Below are positions 6,873 through 12,553 of a stretch of 12,553 nt of DNA, piece by piece. The stretch covers positions 1 to 12,553 of the forward strand of contig DASUBV010000083.1 of NCBI GenBank assembly GCA_035763085.1. The letters are read 5' to 3'. Source of the DNA: DASUBV01 sp035763085 (GTDB lineage Bacteria; Actinomycetota; Actinomycetes; Streptosporangiales; Streptosporangiaceae). The notes under the pieces were generated by a model that saw nothing but the letters and a program-made list of their open reading frames with translations, was not told the origin of the DNA and did no database searches. Made by a program: the position numbers and the translations under genes. Each line of letters opens with the position of its first letter. The first letter of the stretch is position 1.

Positions 6873-7897
6873 GACGGTCCTCCGGCCGCGGAATAGAGGC
6901 CGGGCCGGCCAGGCAGCGTCACCGGCGTGCGGCGCCCGGTGCGCAGCGCCTCGTGACCGGCCTGCGCGATGACCGTGGCGGCCAGCCCGTCCCACGAGCC
7001 GGGCCCGGTGCACGAGCCCGCGGCCACCGCCGTCAGCCAGTCCTGCAGCTCGGCATCGAAGGCCGCGCCGAAGCGCTCCCGCCAGTCGGCCGGCACCGCG
7101 TCGCTGCGCCGCCCGTCGTGCCTGAGCACGGCCGGTCCGCCGCCGGCCAGGGCCACGGTCCCGTGCTCGCCGACAACCTCGCCGCGGATGTCGTAGCCGT
7201 AGGTCGCGTTGACGAACAGCTCGACGTCGACCAGGATCCCGCCGGCCGTCTCCAGGATCACGACCAGCGGGTCGTGCAGGCCGGCAGCGCCCTTGCTGCT
7301 GCGCCGCGGCCTGAGGATGGTGACCGCGGCGATCTCCTCGCCGAACAGCCACCGCACCAGGTCGATCTCGTGCACGGCCGAGTCGCTGATCATCATCTCG
7401 GTGGTGAACCCGTACGGCGGCACCGCGGCGTTGCGGTGCGCGCAGTGCATCAGCAGCGGCGTGCCGATCTCGCCCGCCGCCACCGCGGCGCGCAGCGCCC
7501 GGCAGGCAGCGTCGTAGCGGCGCATGAAGCCGACCTGCACCATCCGCCGGCCGGCCCCCTGCTCCGCCTTGATGATCCGCTGGCACGCCTCCGCCGTGGT
7601 GGCCAGCGGCTTCTCGCAGAACACCGGCTTGCCCGCCGCGATCGCGGCCAGCACGTACTCCTCGTGCGCCGGTCCCCACGAGGTAACCACGACCGCGTCG
7701 ACCTCGCTGTCGGTGATCAGCTCCTGGCCGGCCGGGTGCACGCGTGCTCCCGGCAGGCCGGCGGCCACCCGGGCCGCGCGGTCCGCATCGGCGTCGCTGA
7801 CCGCCGTCACCGCCCCGCCCGCCAGCACCCGGCTGATCCTGCGGATGTGGTCCTGGCCCATCATGCCGGTCCCGATCACGCCTACCCGCACGGTCAC
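6869..7897 (-). CDS. Gfo/Idh/MocA dehydrogenase, IolG-like
   Basis: This 342-residue NAD(P)-dependent oxidoreductase opens with a Rossmann fold, GVIGTGMMGQDHIRRI (6-21). The EKP motif places the catalytic lysine at K96. The second domain has D172 and H176 in SDSAVHEIDLVRW, matching the Lys-Asp-His set of Bacillus myo-inositol 2-dehydrogenase (K97, D172, H176). SWGPAHEEYVLAAIAAGKPVFCEKPLA is very close to IolG-type enzymes. It is expected to oxidise a secondary hydroxyl of a cyclitol or sugar to a ketone. The start is a GTG at 7897 with GGGGAG upstream, six bases after the ATPase stop. Its own stop overlaps the next ORF. myo-Inositol, scyllo-inositol and related sugars are all possible substrates, so I give no gene symbol. 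Confidence 0.93.
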   Translation of the reverse strand: MTVRVGVIGTGMMGQDHIRRISRVLAGGAVTAVSDADADRAARVAAGLPGARVHPAGQELITDSEVDAVVVTSWGPAHEEYVLAAIAAGKPVFCEKPLATTAEACQRIIKAEQGAGRRMVQVGFMRRYDAACRALRAAVAAGEIGTPLLMHCAHRNAAVPPYGFTTEMMISDSAVHEIDLVRWLFGEEIAAVTILRPRRSSKGAAGLHDPLVVILETAGGILVDVELFVNATYGYDIRGEVVGEHGTVALAGGGPAVLRHDGRRSDAVPADWRERFGAAFDAELQDWLTAVAAGSCTGPGSWDGLAATVIAQAGHEALRTGRRTPVTLPGRPGLYSAAGGPS

Positions 7898-7903
7898 CGC
7901 CGC

Positions 7904-8782
7904 TCACTCCCCGGAGCCGGGCCGCCGGGCGATCCCCAGTTCCTGCACGTCCTCGCCGAGCACCTGAGCGGCGTCCGCGGCGGCCCCGCCCATCGCCTCC
8001 AGCTCGTGGCTGAGCTGCTCCAGCTCCCCGCCGCCGGCCATCAGGCCGGTGAGCTCGTCGCGGGTGATCTGCTCCTTAGCGTAGTAGCCGATGGTCCGGC
8101 CCCGGTTGAGCAGCAGGAACCGGTCGCCGACCGGGTAGGCGTGGTGCGGGTTGTGGGTGATGAAGATGACGCCCAGGCCGCGCTCGCGGGCCTGGAGGAT
8201 GTACTTCAGCACCACGCCGGACTGCTTGACGCCGAGCGCCGCGGTGGGCTCATCGAGGATCAGCACCTTGGCCCCGAAGTACACCGCGCGGGCGATGGCC
8301 ACGCACTGCCGCTCGCCGCCGGACAGGGTGCCGATCGGCTGGTCGACGTCGCGCAGGTCGATGCCCATGCCGAGCAGCTCGGACTTGCAGGTCCGGCGCA
8401 TGAAGCCGATGTCCATCCGGAGGCCCTTGCGGACCTCGTTGCCGAGGAAGAAGTTGCGCCACACCGGCATCAGCGGCACGACGGCGAGGTCCTGGTACAC
8501 GGTCGCGATGCCGAGCTCCAGGGCCTCGCGCGGGGAAGCGAAGCTCACCGGCGTGCCCTCGACCTCGTAGCTGCCGGTGCTGGGCTGGTGCAGGCCGGCG
8601 ATGATCTTGATCAGGGTGGACTTGCCCGCGCCGTTGTCACCCAGCACGCAGGTGACGTCGCCCGCGCTGACCTCCAGCGTGATCCCCGACAGCGCGATGA
8701 TCGAGCCGTAGTTCTTGCCGGCGTCGGCGAGCCGGACCAGCGGCACGGCCGTCTTGTCCTGGTGACCGGGCCTGCTGGTCAT
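7904..8782 (-). CDS. Sugar ABC transporter ATP-binding protein, single NBD (FrcA type)
   Basis: This 292-residue ATPase has one complete nucleotide-binding domain: Walker A GDNGAGKST (48-56), Q-loop Q97 in VYQDL, signature LSGGE (153-157), Walker B VLILDE (173-178) and H-loop H210 in FITH. It belongs to the CUT2 (ribose/xylose/fructose) branch. Unlike the fused double-domain RbsA/XylG proteins of about 500 residues, it has a single domain and must work as a homodimer, as in FrcA. A C-terminal helix rich in Glu and Leu (GGGELEQLSHELEAM) follows the NBD. The ATG at 8782 has GGAGG seven bases upstream and overlaps the permease stop by four bases (ATGA). A longer upstream reading is only the permease gene in another frame. 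It powers the permease encoded just before it. Confidence 0.95.
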   Translation of the reverse strand: MTSRPGHQDKTAVPLVRLADAGKNYGSIIALSGITLEVSAGDVTCVLGDNGAGKSTLIKIIAGLHQPSTGSYEVEGTPVSFASPREALELGIATVYQDLAVVPLMPVWRNFFLGNEVRKGLRMDIGFMRRTCKSELLGMGIDLRDVDQPIGTLSGGERQCVAIARAVYFGAKVLILDEPTAALGVKQSGVVLKYILQARERGLGVIFITHNPHHAYPVGDRFLLLNRGRTIGYYAKEQITRDELTGLMAGGGELEQLSHELEAMGGAAADAAQVLGEDVQELGIARRPGSGE

Positions 8783-9837
8783 CTCGATGCCTCCGCGCGC
8801 CGCCGGATGAAGGTATTCAGCACGATGGCGCCCAGCAGCAGCGCTCCCTCGAAGAAGGTGAACCAGTCGGGGTCCCATCCGGCGTAGACGATGCCCTGCT
8901 GGGTCATCCCGAAGATGAGCGCGCCGATGGCGGCCCCGACCGCGGACCCGTATCCGCCGGTCAGCAGGCAGCCGCCGACCACGGCCGCGATGATGTAGAC
9001 GAACTCGTTCCCGACGCCCTGGCCGGACTGGATCGTGTTGAACTCGAACAGCGTGTGCATGCCGGTGAACCAGGCCAGCAGGCCCACGCCCATGAACAGG
9101 CCGATCTTCATCTTCGCCACCGGGACGCCGACCGCGCGGGCGCTGGGCGCCGAGCCGCCGACGGAGAAGATCCAGTTGCCGACGTGGGTGCGCAGCAGGA
9201 TCCAGGTGGCGATGAACACGACGACGATCCAGTAGATGATCGTGGTGCGGATGTTCACCCCGCCGATGGTGAAGCTGGAGGCGAAGACCTTCTGCGCTGC
9301 GGAGAAGCCCTGGATCTCGGAGATGTCCGGGCTGGCCACCTGGTTGGTGATGGTCTGGGTCAGGGCCAGGTTCAGCCCCTGCAGCATGAAGAAGGTGCCC
9401 AGGGTGACCAGGAAGCTCGGGATGCCGGTGCGCACCACGATCCAGCCGTTCAGGAAGCCGATGGCCAGCGATACCGCCAGCGCGACCGCCACCCCGGCCC
9501 AGACATTCACGGTGAACTCGTAGCTGAACAACGACGCGGTCAGCGCCGAGCTAGTCACCGCGACCCCGGCCGACAGGTCAAACTCGCCGCCGATCATCAG
9601 CAGCGCGATCGGCGCGGACATCAGCCCGAAGGTCGAGGCGACATAGAGCACCGTCGCCAGCGATCCCGCGGAGCGGAACGGCGGCGCGATGATGAAGAAG
9701 AGCAGGAAGATGACGATCGCGCCGCTCACCGCGCCCATTTCCGGGCGGGCGAACAGCCGGGCCAGCACTGAATTCCGCCCGACTCGCTCGTCGCGCAGCG
9801 GTGAGGGCGTGAGATCGGCCTGCGCAGTCTGAGTCAT
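8779..9837 (-). CDS. Sugar ABC transporter permease (BPD_transp_2, CUT2 type)
   Basis: This 352-residue integral membrane protein of the RbsC/XylH/FrcC class (PF02653) has about eight to ten hydrophobic helices. The first hydrophobic helix is at about 35-51 (MGAVSGAIVIFLLFFII). Family hallmarks are GGEFDLSAG (83-91), VRTGIPSFLVTLGT (135-148) and the ATPase-contact loop SVGGSAPSARAVGVPV (about 225-240). I chose the ATG at 9837, preceded by GGGAGG at four to five bases; the TTG at 9849 would fall upstream of that site. The gene follows the binding-protein gene after a 72-bp gap with a strong hairpin, and its stop overlaps the ATPase start. It forms the channel for the substrate delivered by the lipoprotein. 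Confidence 0.95.
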   Translation of the reverse strand: MTQTAQADLTPSPLRDERVGRNSVLARLFARPEMGAVSGAIVIFLLFFIIAPPFRSAGSLATVLYVASTFGLMSAPIALLMIGGEFDLSAGVAVTSSALTASLFSYEFTVNVWAGVAVALAVSLAIGFLNGWIVVRTGIPSFLVTLGTFFMLQGLNLALTQTITNQVASPDISEIQGFSAAQKVFASSFTIGGVNIRTTIIYWIVVVFIATWILLRTHVGNWIFSVGGSAPSARAVGVPVAKMKIGLFMGVGLLAWFTGMHTLFEFNTIQSGQGVGNEFVYIIAAVVGGCLLTGGYGSAVGAAIGALIFGMTQQGIVYAGWDPDWFTFFEGALLLGAIVLNTFIRRRAEASR

Positions 9838-9861
9838 AAGACCTCCCAATCGGCGGCATGC

Positions 9862-9905
9862 CGCGGTGCGGGGGCGCCCGGCTCGCGAGAGCCCCCCGCA
9901 CCGCG
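9862..9905 (-). promoter_or_regulatory. Strong intercistronic hairpin between binding protein and permease genes
   Basis: A perfect 13-bp GC-rich stem pairs 9862-9874 with 9893-9905. A smaller GCTC/GAGC stem (9881-9884 with 9889-9892) continues it inside. It sits right after the binding-protein stop and before the permease ribosome binding site, with no T-tract. In ABC operons such hairpins usually act as partial terminators or 3'-end stabilisers, so that the binding protein is made in excess over the membrane parts. That role here is inferred from position. Confidence 0.75.
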
Positions 9906-9909
9906 CCCG

Positions 9910-10914
9910 TTACCGGGTGCCCCGCTCCGCGTACTGGGCCACCTTGGCGACGTTGCTGGCATCGATGAACGACGGGCCAGTCAGCACCGTCTGCCCGCCG
10001 CCGATGGTGTCGCCGTTGGTCAGGTACAGCCACAGCGAGTCGATCGCCTCGTAGCCCTGCAGGTAGGGCTGCTGGTCCACGGCCCATTGCACCTGCCCGG
10101 ACTTGATCTTGCTGATCTCCTCGGCGTTGGTGTCGAAGGTGTAGAGCTTGGCGCTGCTGCTCGCCTGGCTGATCGACTGGATGGCGATAATCGCGAACGG
10201 CGCGCCGAGAGTGATCACCGCGTCGATGCTCTTGTCCTGGCGCAGCTTGGCGGCGATGGTGGACTGCACCGACGCGGAGTCGGTGCCGTTGACGTACAGC
10301 TTCTCCATCGTGCCCTCCGAGCCCAGGCCCTGCTTGACCCCGGCGCACCGGGCTTCCAGCTGGACCTGGCCCTGCGCCTGCAGCACGCACAGCACCTTCC
10401 TGGCGCCGGCCGCCGCCAGCCGCTTGCCCGCCGCGACACCGGCGATGGTCTCGTCCTGGCCGAAGTACTCCATCGCCCCGCACTGCTGCCAGTTGTCGAC
10501 GCCGGCGTTGAACATGACCACCGGGATCCCGGCCGCCACGGCCTTCTTGATGGTCGGGCAGATGGCCTGCGGGTCAGGGTCGGTGACGGCGATGCCGGCG
10601 ACCTTGGCGTTGATCGCGTCCTGGATCAGCGTGGCCTGCTGGGTGGGGTCATCGTTGTTGGAGTACTTGAAGTTGATGTTGTCCTTGGCCGCCGCGGCGC
10701 TGGCGCCCTTGCGGATGATGTCCCAGAAGGTGTCGCCGGGCGCGGCGTGGGTGATCATGGCGATGGTGTAGCGGGGGGTGCTGGCGTGCCCGGCCGAGAC
10801 CACCTCCCCGCCCTGGGCGGCCTTCTTGCCGCCGGTACTGCTGCAGGCGGCCAGGACGAGCGCGAGGACGGCGACCAGCGCGACAGCCAGCGCCGGCTTT
10901 CTTGATCTGGACAT
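9910..10914 (-). CDS. Sugar ABC transporter substrate-binding lipoprotein
   Basis: This 334-residue secreted lipoprotein has a basic N-terminus (MSRSRK), a hydrophobic stretch and the lipobox LAAC with lipidated C24. The mature part is a type I periplasmic-binding-protein fold (PF13407, ribose/inositol/rhizopine class). It begins TIAMITHAAPGDTFWDIIRKG (50-70) and has the NNDDPTQQATLIQDAI helix (87-101). The first domain continues with GIAVTDPDP and GIPVVMFNAGVDN (about 107-141), and the C-terminal part includes FDTNAEE and WAVDQQPYLQGYEAID. I chose the ATG at 10914 because GGAGG lies eight bases upstream and the signal peptide starts there; an upstream in-frame start would add 28 residues without signal features. 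It captures the substrate outside the membrane for the permease and ATPase. It follows the barrel-enzyme gene by 96 bp. Confidence 0.95.
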   Translation of the reverse strand: MSRSRKPALAVALVAVLALVLAACSSTGGKKAAQGGEVVSAGHASTPRYTIAMITHAAPGDTFWDIIRKGASAAAAKDNINFKYSNNDDPTQQATLIQDAINAKVAGIAVTDPDPQAICPTIKKAVAAGIPVVMFNAGVDNWQQCGAMEYFGQDETIAGVAAGKRLAAAGARKVLCVLQAQGQVQLEARCAGVKQGLGSEGTMEKLYVNGTDSASVQSTIAAKLRQDKSIDAVITLGAPFAIIAIQSISQASSSAKLYTFDTNAEEISKIKSGQVQWAVDQQPYLQGYEAIDSLWLYLTNGDTIGGGQTVLTGPSFIDASNVAKVAQYAERGTR

Positions 10915-11010
10915 GCGGGGTGCCTCCATTGGCGTGGGGGGGATAGTGCCGAGCAGGTGCCCGGGCCTGGCCGGGCGGAGAACCGGGCGGGGTAGCACCC
11001 ATGCGGCCGC

Positions 11011-11889
11011 TCACCCCCGCATCAGGCCGACGGCGGCATCGACCGCGCCGGCCACGTCGTCGTCAGGCGGGAACAGCAGCGCCCGGCCGACCACCAGGCC
11101 GTGCACGGAGGGGAAGCGCAGGGCCGCGCGCCAGCCGTCGAAGGCGGCGGCGGAGTCGGCGCTGACCTCACCGCCCAGCAGCAGGGCCGGCAGCGTCGAG
11201 GCGGCCAGGACCCGCTCCATGTCCGGCACGACCGGCAGCTTGAGCCAGGTGTACGCCGAGGTCGTGCCGAGGCCGGAGGCCACGGCGATGGCCCTGGTCA
11301 CTGCCTCGGGTGACAGGTCGTTGCGAGTCCGCCCGTCCACCCGGTGCGAGATGAACGGCTCGACCATCGCCATCAGGCCGTGCGCGGCCAGGTCGCTGAC
11401 CGCGCGGGCGCAGGACTCCATGGTCGGCGCGGTCGCCGGGTCCTCCGGGTCGATGCGGAACAGCATCTTCCCGCCGTCGAACCCCATCCGGGCGATGGCC
11501 GGGGCGTCGTACCCGGTAAACCGGTCGTCGATCTCGAACGCGGTCCCGGCCAGGCCGCCCCGGTTCATCGAGCCGACGACCACCTTGTCATCGAGCACGC
11601 CCATCAGCAGCAGGTCCTCGATGATGTCGGCGGTGCCGAGCACGCCGTCGACGCCCGGCCGGGACAGCGCCAGCGCCAGCCGGTCCAGCAGCCCGGCCCG
11701 GTCGGCGATCGCCATCGGCCGGTCACCGACCCGCAGTGCGCCGCGGGCGGGGTGATCGGCGGCGATGATGAACAGCCGGCTGCCGGGGCCCAGCAGCGAG
11801 GTCCGGCGACGGCGCCGGCTCGCCGCCTCGGCGATGGCCTGCGGCCGGCGGGTGCGCACCTCGAGGATGGCCCGCAGGTGGTCACGCAC
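11011..11889 (-). CDS. Cgl0159-type (beta/alpha)8 aldolase-like enzyme
   Basis: This 292-residue TIM-barrel protein is of the kind named after Cgl0159 in the Corynebacterium inositol region, related to DeoC/LacD-class aldolases. Visible conserved parts are RLFIIAADHPARGAL (38-52), GVLGTADIIEDLL (82-94), GSMNRGGLAGTAFEIDDRFTG (106-126) and GGKMLFRID with K141. Later parts are YTWLKLPVV with K217 and the phosphate-site-like VVGRALLFP (266-273). K141 or K217 could form a Schiff base. It is expected to cleave or process a phosphorylated keto-sugar or inositol breakdown product, but the reaction has not been fixed. The GTG at 11889 is the only good start after an in-frame stop, and it matches the usual RDHLRA opening of the family. 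It has no Shine-Dalgarno of its own, and a short upstream ORF overlaps it. It is the first gene of the operon. Confidence 0.88.
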   Translation of the reverse strand: MRDHLRAILEVRTRRPQAIAEAASRRRRRTSLLGPGSRLFIIAADHPARGALRVGDRPMAIADRAGLLDRLALALSRPGVDGVLGTADIIEDLLLMGVLDDKVVVGSMNRGGLAGTAFEIDDRFTGYDAPAIARMGFDGGKMLFRIDPEDPATAPTMESCARAVSDLAAHGLMAMVEPFISHRVDGRTRNDLSPEAVTRAIAVASGLGTTSAYTWLKLPVVPDMERVLAASTLPALLLGGEVSADSAAAFDGWRAALRFPSVHGLVVGRALLFPPDDDVAGAVDAAVGLMRG

Positions 11890-11941
11890 TGGCGACGACC
11901 GCGCTAGTTAAGAGCCGTCCGCGCGCCATTCCCGTCCGCAT
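11882..11941 (-). CDS. Putative 19-codon leader ORF overlapping the operon's first gene
   Basis: The ATG at 11941 has GGGAGG ten bases upstream. The frame runs 19 codons (opening MRTGMARGRLLTS) to a TGA at 11884-11882, eight bases inside the aldolase-like gene that starts at 11889. Because the main GTG lacks a ribosome binding site, ribosomes ending on this ORF could restart there. A competing ATG at 11949 lies only two bases from the same purine run. The peptide has no recognisable domain. A coupling or leader role is inferred from geometry alone. Confidence 0.4.
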   Translation of the reverse strand: MRTGMARGRLLTSAVVASA

Positions 11942-11995
11942 CTGCACATAGCCTCCCTCAATGGCTGCTACCGCCAGGAACCCGCCGTTGCTGAC

Positions 11996-12024
11996 TTTTT
12001 ACGCTCTCGTCAGAGTCCGGTCAA
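11996..12024 (-). promoter_or_regulatory. Candidate promoter of the catabolic operon
   Basis: On the minus strand TTGACC (12024-12019) lies exactly 17 bases upstream of TAAAAA (12001-11996). The -35 box matches five of six consensus bases and the -10 four of six. It would start transcription near 11989 and leave about 100 bases of leader, enough for the short upstream ORF. The spacer carries the 12-bp element CTGACGAGAGCG, which occurs again upstream of the rightmost gene, so it is a plausible operator. Confidence 0.5.
12002..12013 (-). repeat. 12-bp shared promoter element, operon copy
   Basis: The minus strand reads CTGACGAGAGCG, identical to plus-strand positions 12398-12409, so the two copies form an inverted pair about 400 bp apart. 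This copy fills the spacer of the candidate operon promoter. Flanking bases do not match, so the identity is confined to this core. Confidence 0.5.
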
Positions 12025-12067
12025 GAGTATGTCCTGACATTCGTTCTTTCTGATCTACGGACAGCCT

Positions 12068-12395
12068 GATGACATGGTGCGCCGTCCGGTCGGCCGGTCA
12101 GATCCCGGCCGCCGCGCGCGGCGGCGAGCAGGTCCGCCGCCGCCAGGACGCGCTGGCCCGGCGCGGAGTACCGGCGCTCGGCGCCCACCCGGTGACCGGC
12201 TACGACGACAGCGCGCTAGCCCGGCTGGCTCATATCGATCTCGCCAGCGTTACAGGCCTCCGTGCCAGGCCGGGAAGGCTGTCGCACTGGCCGTGGACCG
12301 CATGGATACAGGCCGGACCACGCCCGCGAGCTCGTCCTGTCCCCTGCCCGGTCGTCTACCCGCCCGCCCCTGCATGGGGACCTCGTCCTAGTCGG
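12068..12395 (+). pseudogene. Degraded LacI-family repressor remnant
   Basis: Three collinear pieces of a LacI-family C-terminal domain occur in three different frames. GYDDSALARLAHIDLASVT (12198-12254) is the almost invariant segment near the end of such repressors. QAGKAVALAVDRMDTGRTTP (about 12266-12325) matches the following helix and GR.TP turn. ELVLSP (12328-12345) matches the final strand. Upstream, DALARRGV fits the helix that precedes the VxGYDDS strand, and weaker resemblance extends back to about 12068. The order is right, but at least two frameshifts break the frame, and the N-terminal DNA-binding and most of the sugar-binding parts are missing. It lies divergent from the sugar operon, exactly where a local LacI repressor is normally found. 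I infer that it once regulated that operon and is now inactive. Confidence 0.75.
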
Positions 12396-12397
12396 CC

Positions 12398-12409
12398 CTG
12401 ACGAGAGCG
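12398..12409 (+). repeat. 12-bp shared promoter element, second copy
   Basis: CTGACGAGAGCG on the plus strand is identical to the element in the operon promoter (minus strand, 12013-12002). In both places it points toward the downstream gene. Here it lies about 25 bases upstream of the TATTAT box of the rightmost gene and directly after the LacI remnant. Confidence 0.45.
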
Positions 12410-12434
12410 CACACAACTTCCACAAACTGAAGAG

Positions 12435-12440
12435 TATTAT
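12435..12440 (+). promoter_or_regulatory. Candidate -10 box giving a leaderless transcript
   Basis: TATTAT ends seven bases before the ATG at 12448, so transcription would begin at or next to the start codon. There is no convincing Shine-Dalgarno close to that ATG, which fits leaderless translation, common in actinomycetes. No good -35 box is visible upstream. Confidence 0.45.
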
Positions 12441-12447
12441 TCAATCT

Positions 12448-12553
12448 ATGGATAGAGCGTCAGCCCCGCCCTTGCTGCCGATCATGCGCTCCCAGCAGCA
12501 AGGCGACATCCTTGCCCTGGTTCTCGGTGATCCTGAACGGGAAATGAGCCTGA
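12448..12553 (+). CDS. Winged-helix transcriptional regulator, N-terminus only (cut by window edge)
   Basis: Thirty-five codons are visible before the window ends. After a short leader the sequence reads LLPIMRSQQQGDILALVLGD and then PEREMSL. This is the opening of ArsR/MarR-like winged-helix proteins in which a first helix of the form LPI(F/M)RS..Q..(I/L)L is followed by P.RE.SLTELA. Several such actinobacterial proteins carry a nucleotidyltransferase-like domain behind the helix-turn-helix; whether this one does cannot be seen. It is transcribed away from the catabolic operon and is separated from it by the LacI remnant. It could be the present regulator of the region, as the shared 12-bp element hints. 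Confidence 0.7.
   Translation, partial: MDRASAPPLLPIMRSQQQGDILALVLGDPEREMSL

Noticed and set aside
4864..6972. Plus-strand ORF of 702 codons
   Set aside because: It spans two genes and an intergenic gap on the opposite strand, has no recognisable motif and shows biased shadow-frame composition.
8783..8878. Longer N-terminus for the ABC ATPase
   Set aside because: The extension would be read from inside the permease gene. The ATG at 8782 has a strong ribosome binding site and the typical ATGA overlap.
6953..8887. Plus-strand ORF of 644 codons
   Set aside because: It is antisense to the dehydrogenase and ABC ATPase genes and is rich in Arg, His, Asp, Gln and Val, as expected of a GC-rich shadow frame.
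10915..11010. GC-rich stems between the aldolase-like and binding-protein genes as a terminator
   Set aside because: Only a five-base stem can be drawn, with no T-tract. The gap is short and the genes are most likely co-transcribed.
11961..12053. Plus-strand 30-codon ORF in the operon's promoter region
   Set aside because: It has no ribosome binding site and overlaps the candidate promoter. It shows no similarity to the N-terminal helix-turn-helix expected of a LacI protein.
12069..12401. Plus-strand ORF of 110 codons taken as an intact gene
   Set aside because: Only its middle matches LacI proteins, and the matching sequence continues in other frames. I therefore treat the region as a pseudogene.

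Overview
The window looks like a chromosomal segment of a high-GC actinomycete (Actinomycetota, probably a filamentous soil form). The reasons are the very GC-rich third codon positions, a WhiB-family Fe-S regulator, a DUF1707 membrane protein, a large MalT/LAL-type LuxR regulator and a Cgl0159-type barrel protein, together with frequent GTG starts and ATGA stop/start overlaps. The genus cannot be fixed from the sequence alone. No tRNA, rRNA, CRISPR array, insertion sequence or integrase was recognised.

Layout. All intact genes are on the minus strand, so transcription runs from high to low coordinates. Positions 1-347 hold no gene I can support. Positions 348-998 encode a DUF1989 (urea carboxylase-associated / carboxyguanidine deiminase-type) protein. 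Positions 1151-1695 hold a translationally coupled pair: a conserved 78-residue protein followed by a WhiB7-like regulator with an AT-hook. Positions 1759-4713 encode a 984-residue LuxR-family ATPase regulator. Positions 4825-5421 encode a DUF1707 protein with two membrane segments.

Positions 5611-11889 form one compact catabolic operon. In transcription order it encodes a Cgl0159-type (beta/alpha)8 aldolase-like enzyme, a lipoprotein sugar-binding protein, a BPD_transp_2 permease, a single-domain sugar ABC ATPase, an IolG-like Gfo/Idh/MocA dehydrogenase, a 28-residue ORF, and a phytanoyl-CoA-dioxygenase-family Fe(II)/2-oxoglutarate enzyme. The proposed logic is import of a sugar or cyclitol, NAD(P)-dependent oxidation, an Fe/2OG-dependent oxidation of the substrate or a derivative, and aldol-type cleavage. 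The true substrate is unknown. A strong hairpin separates the binding-protein gene from the permease gene, which would favour high expression of the binding protein.

Two signs of gene decay stand out. The 28-residue ORF begins like a sugar phosphate isomerase/epimerase (MRIALDP...) and is joined by ATGA overlaps to both neighbours, so it looks like an internally deleted isomerase gene. Upstream of the operon, on the plus strand, positions 12068-12395 carry a collinear but multiply frameshifted remnant of the C-terminal part of a LacI-family repressor, probably the operon's former local regulator. The window ends inside a plus-strand winged-helix regulator (from 12448) that appears to have a leaderless start. 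The promoter regions of the operon and of this regulator share a perfect 12-bp element in the same orientation relative to transcription.
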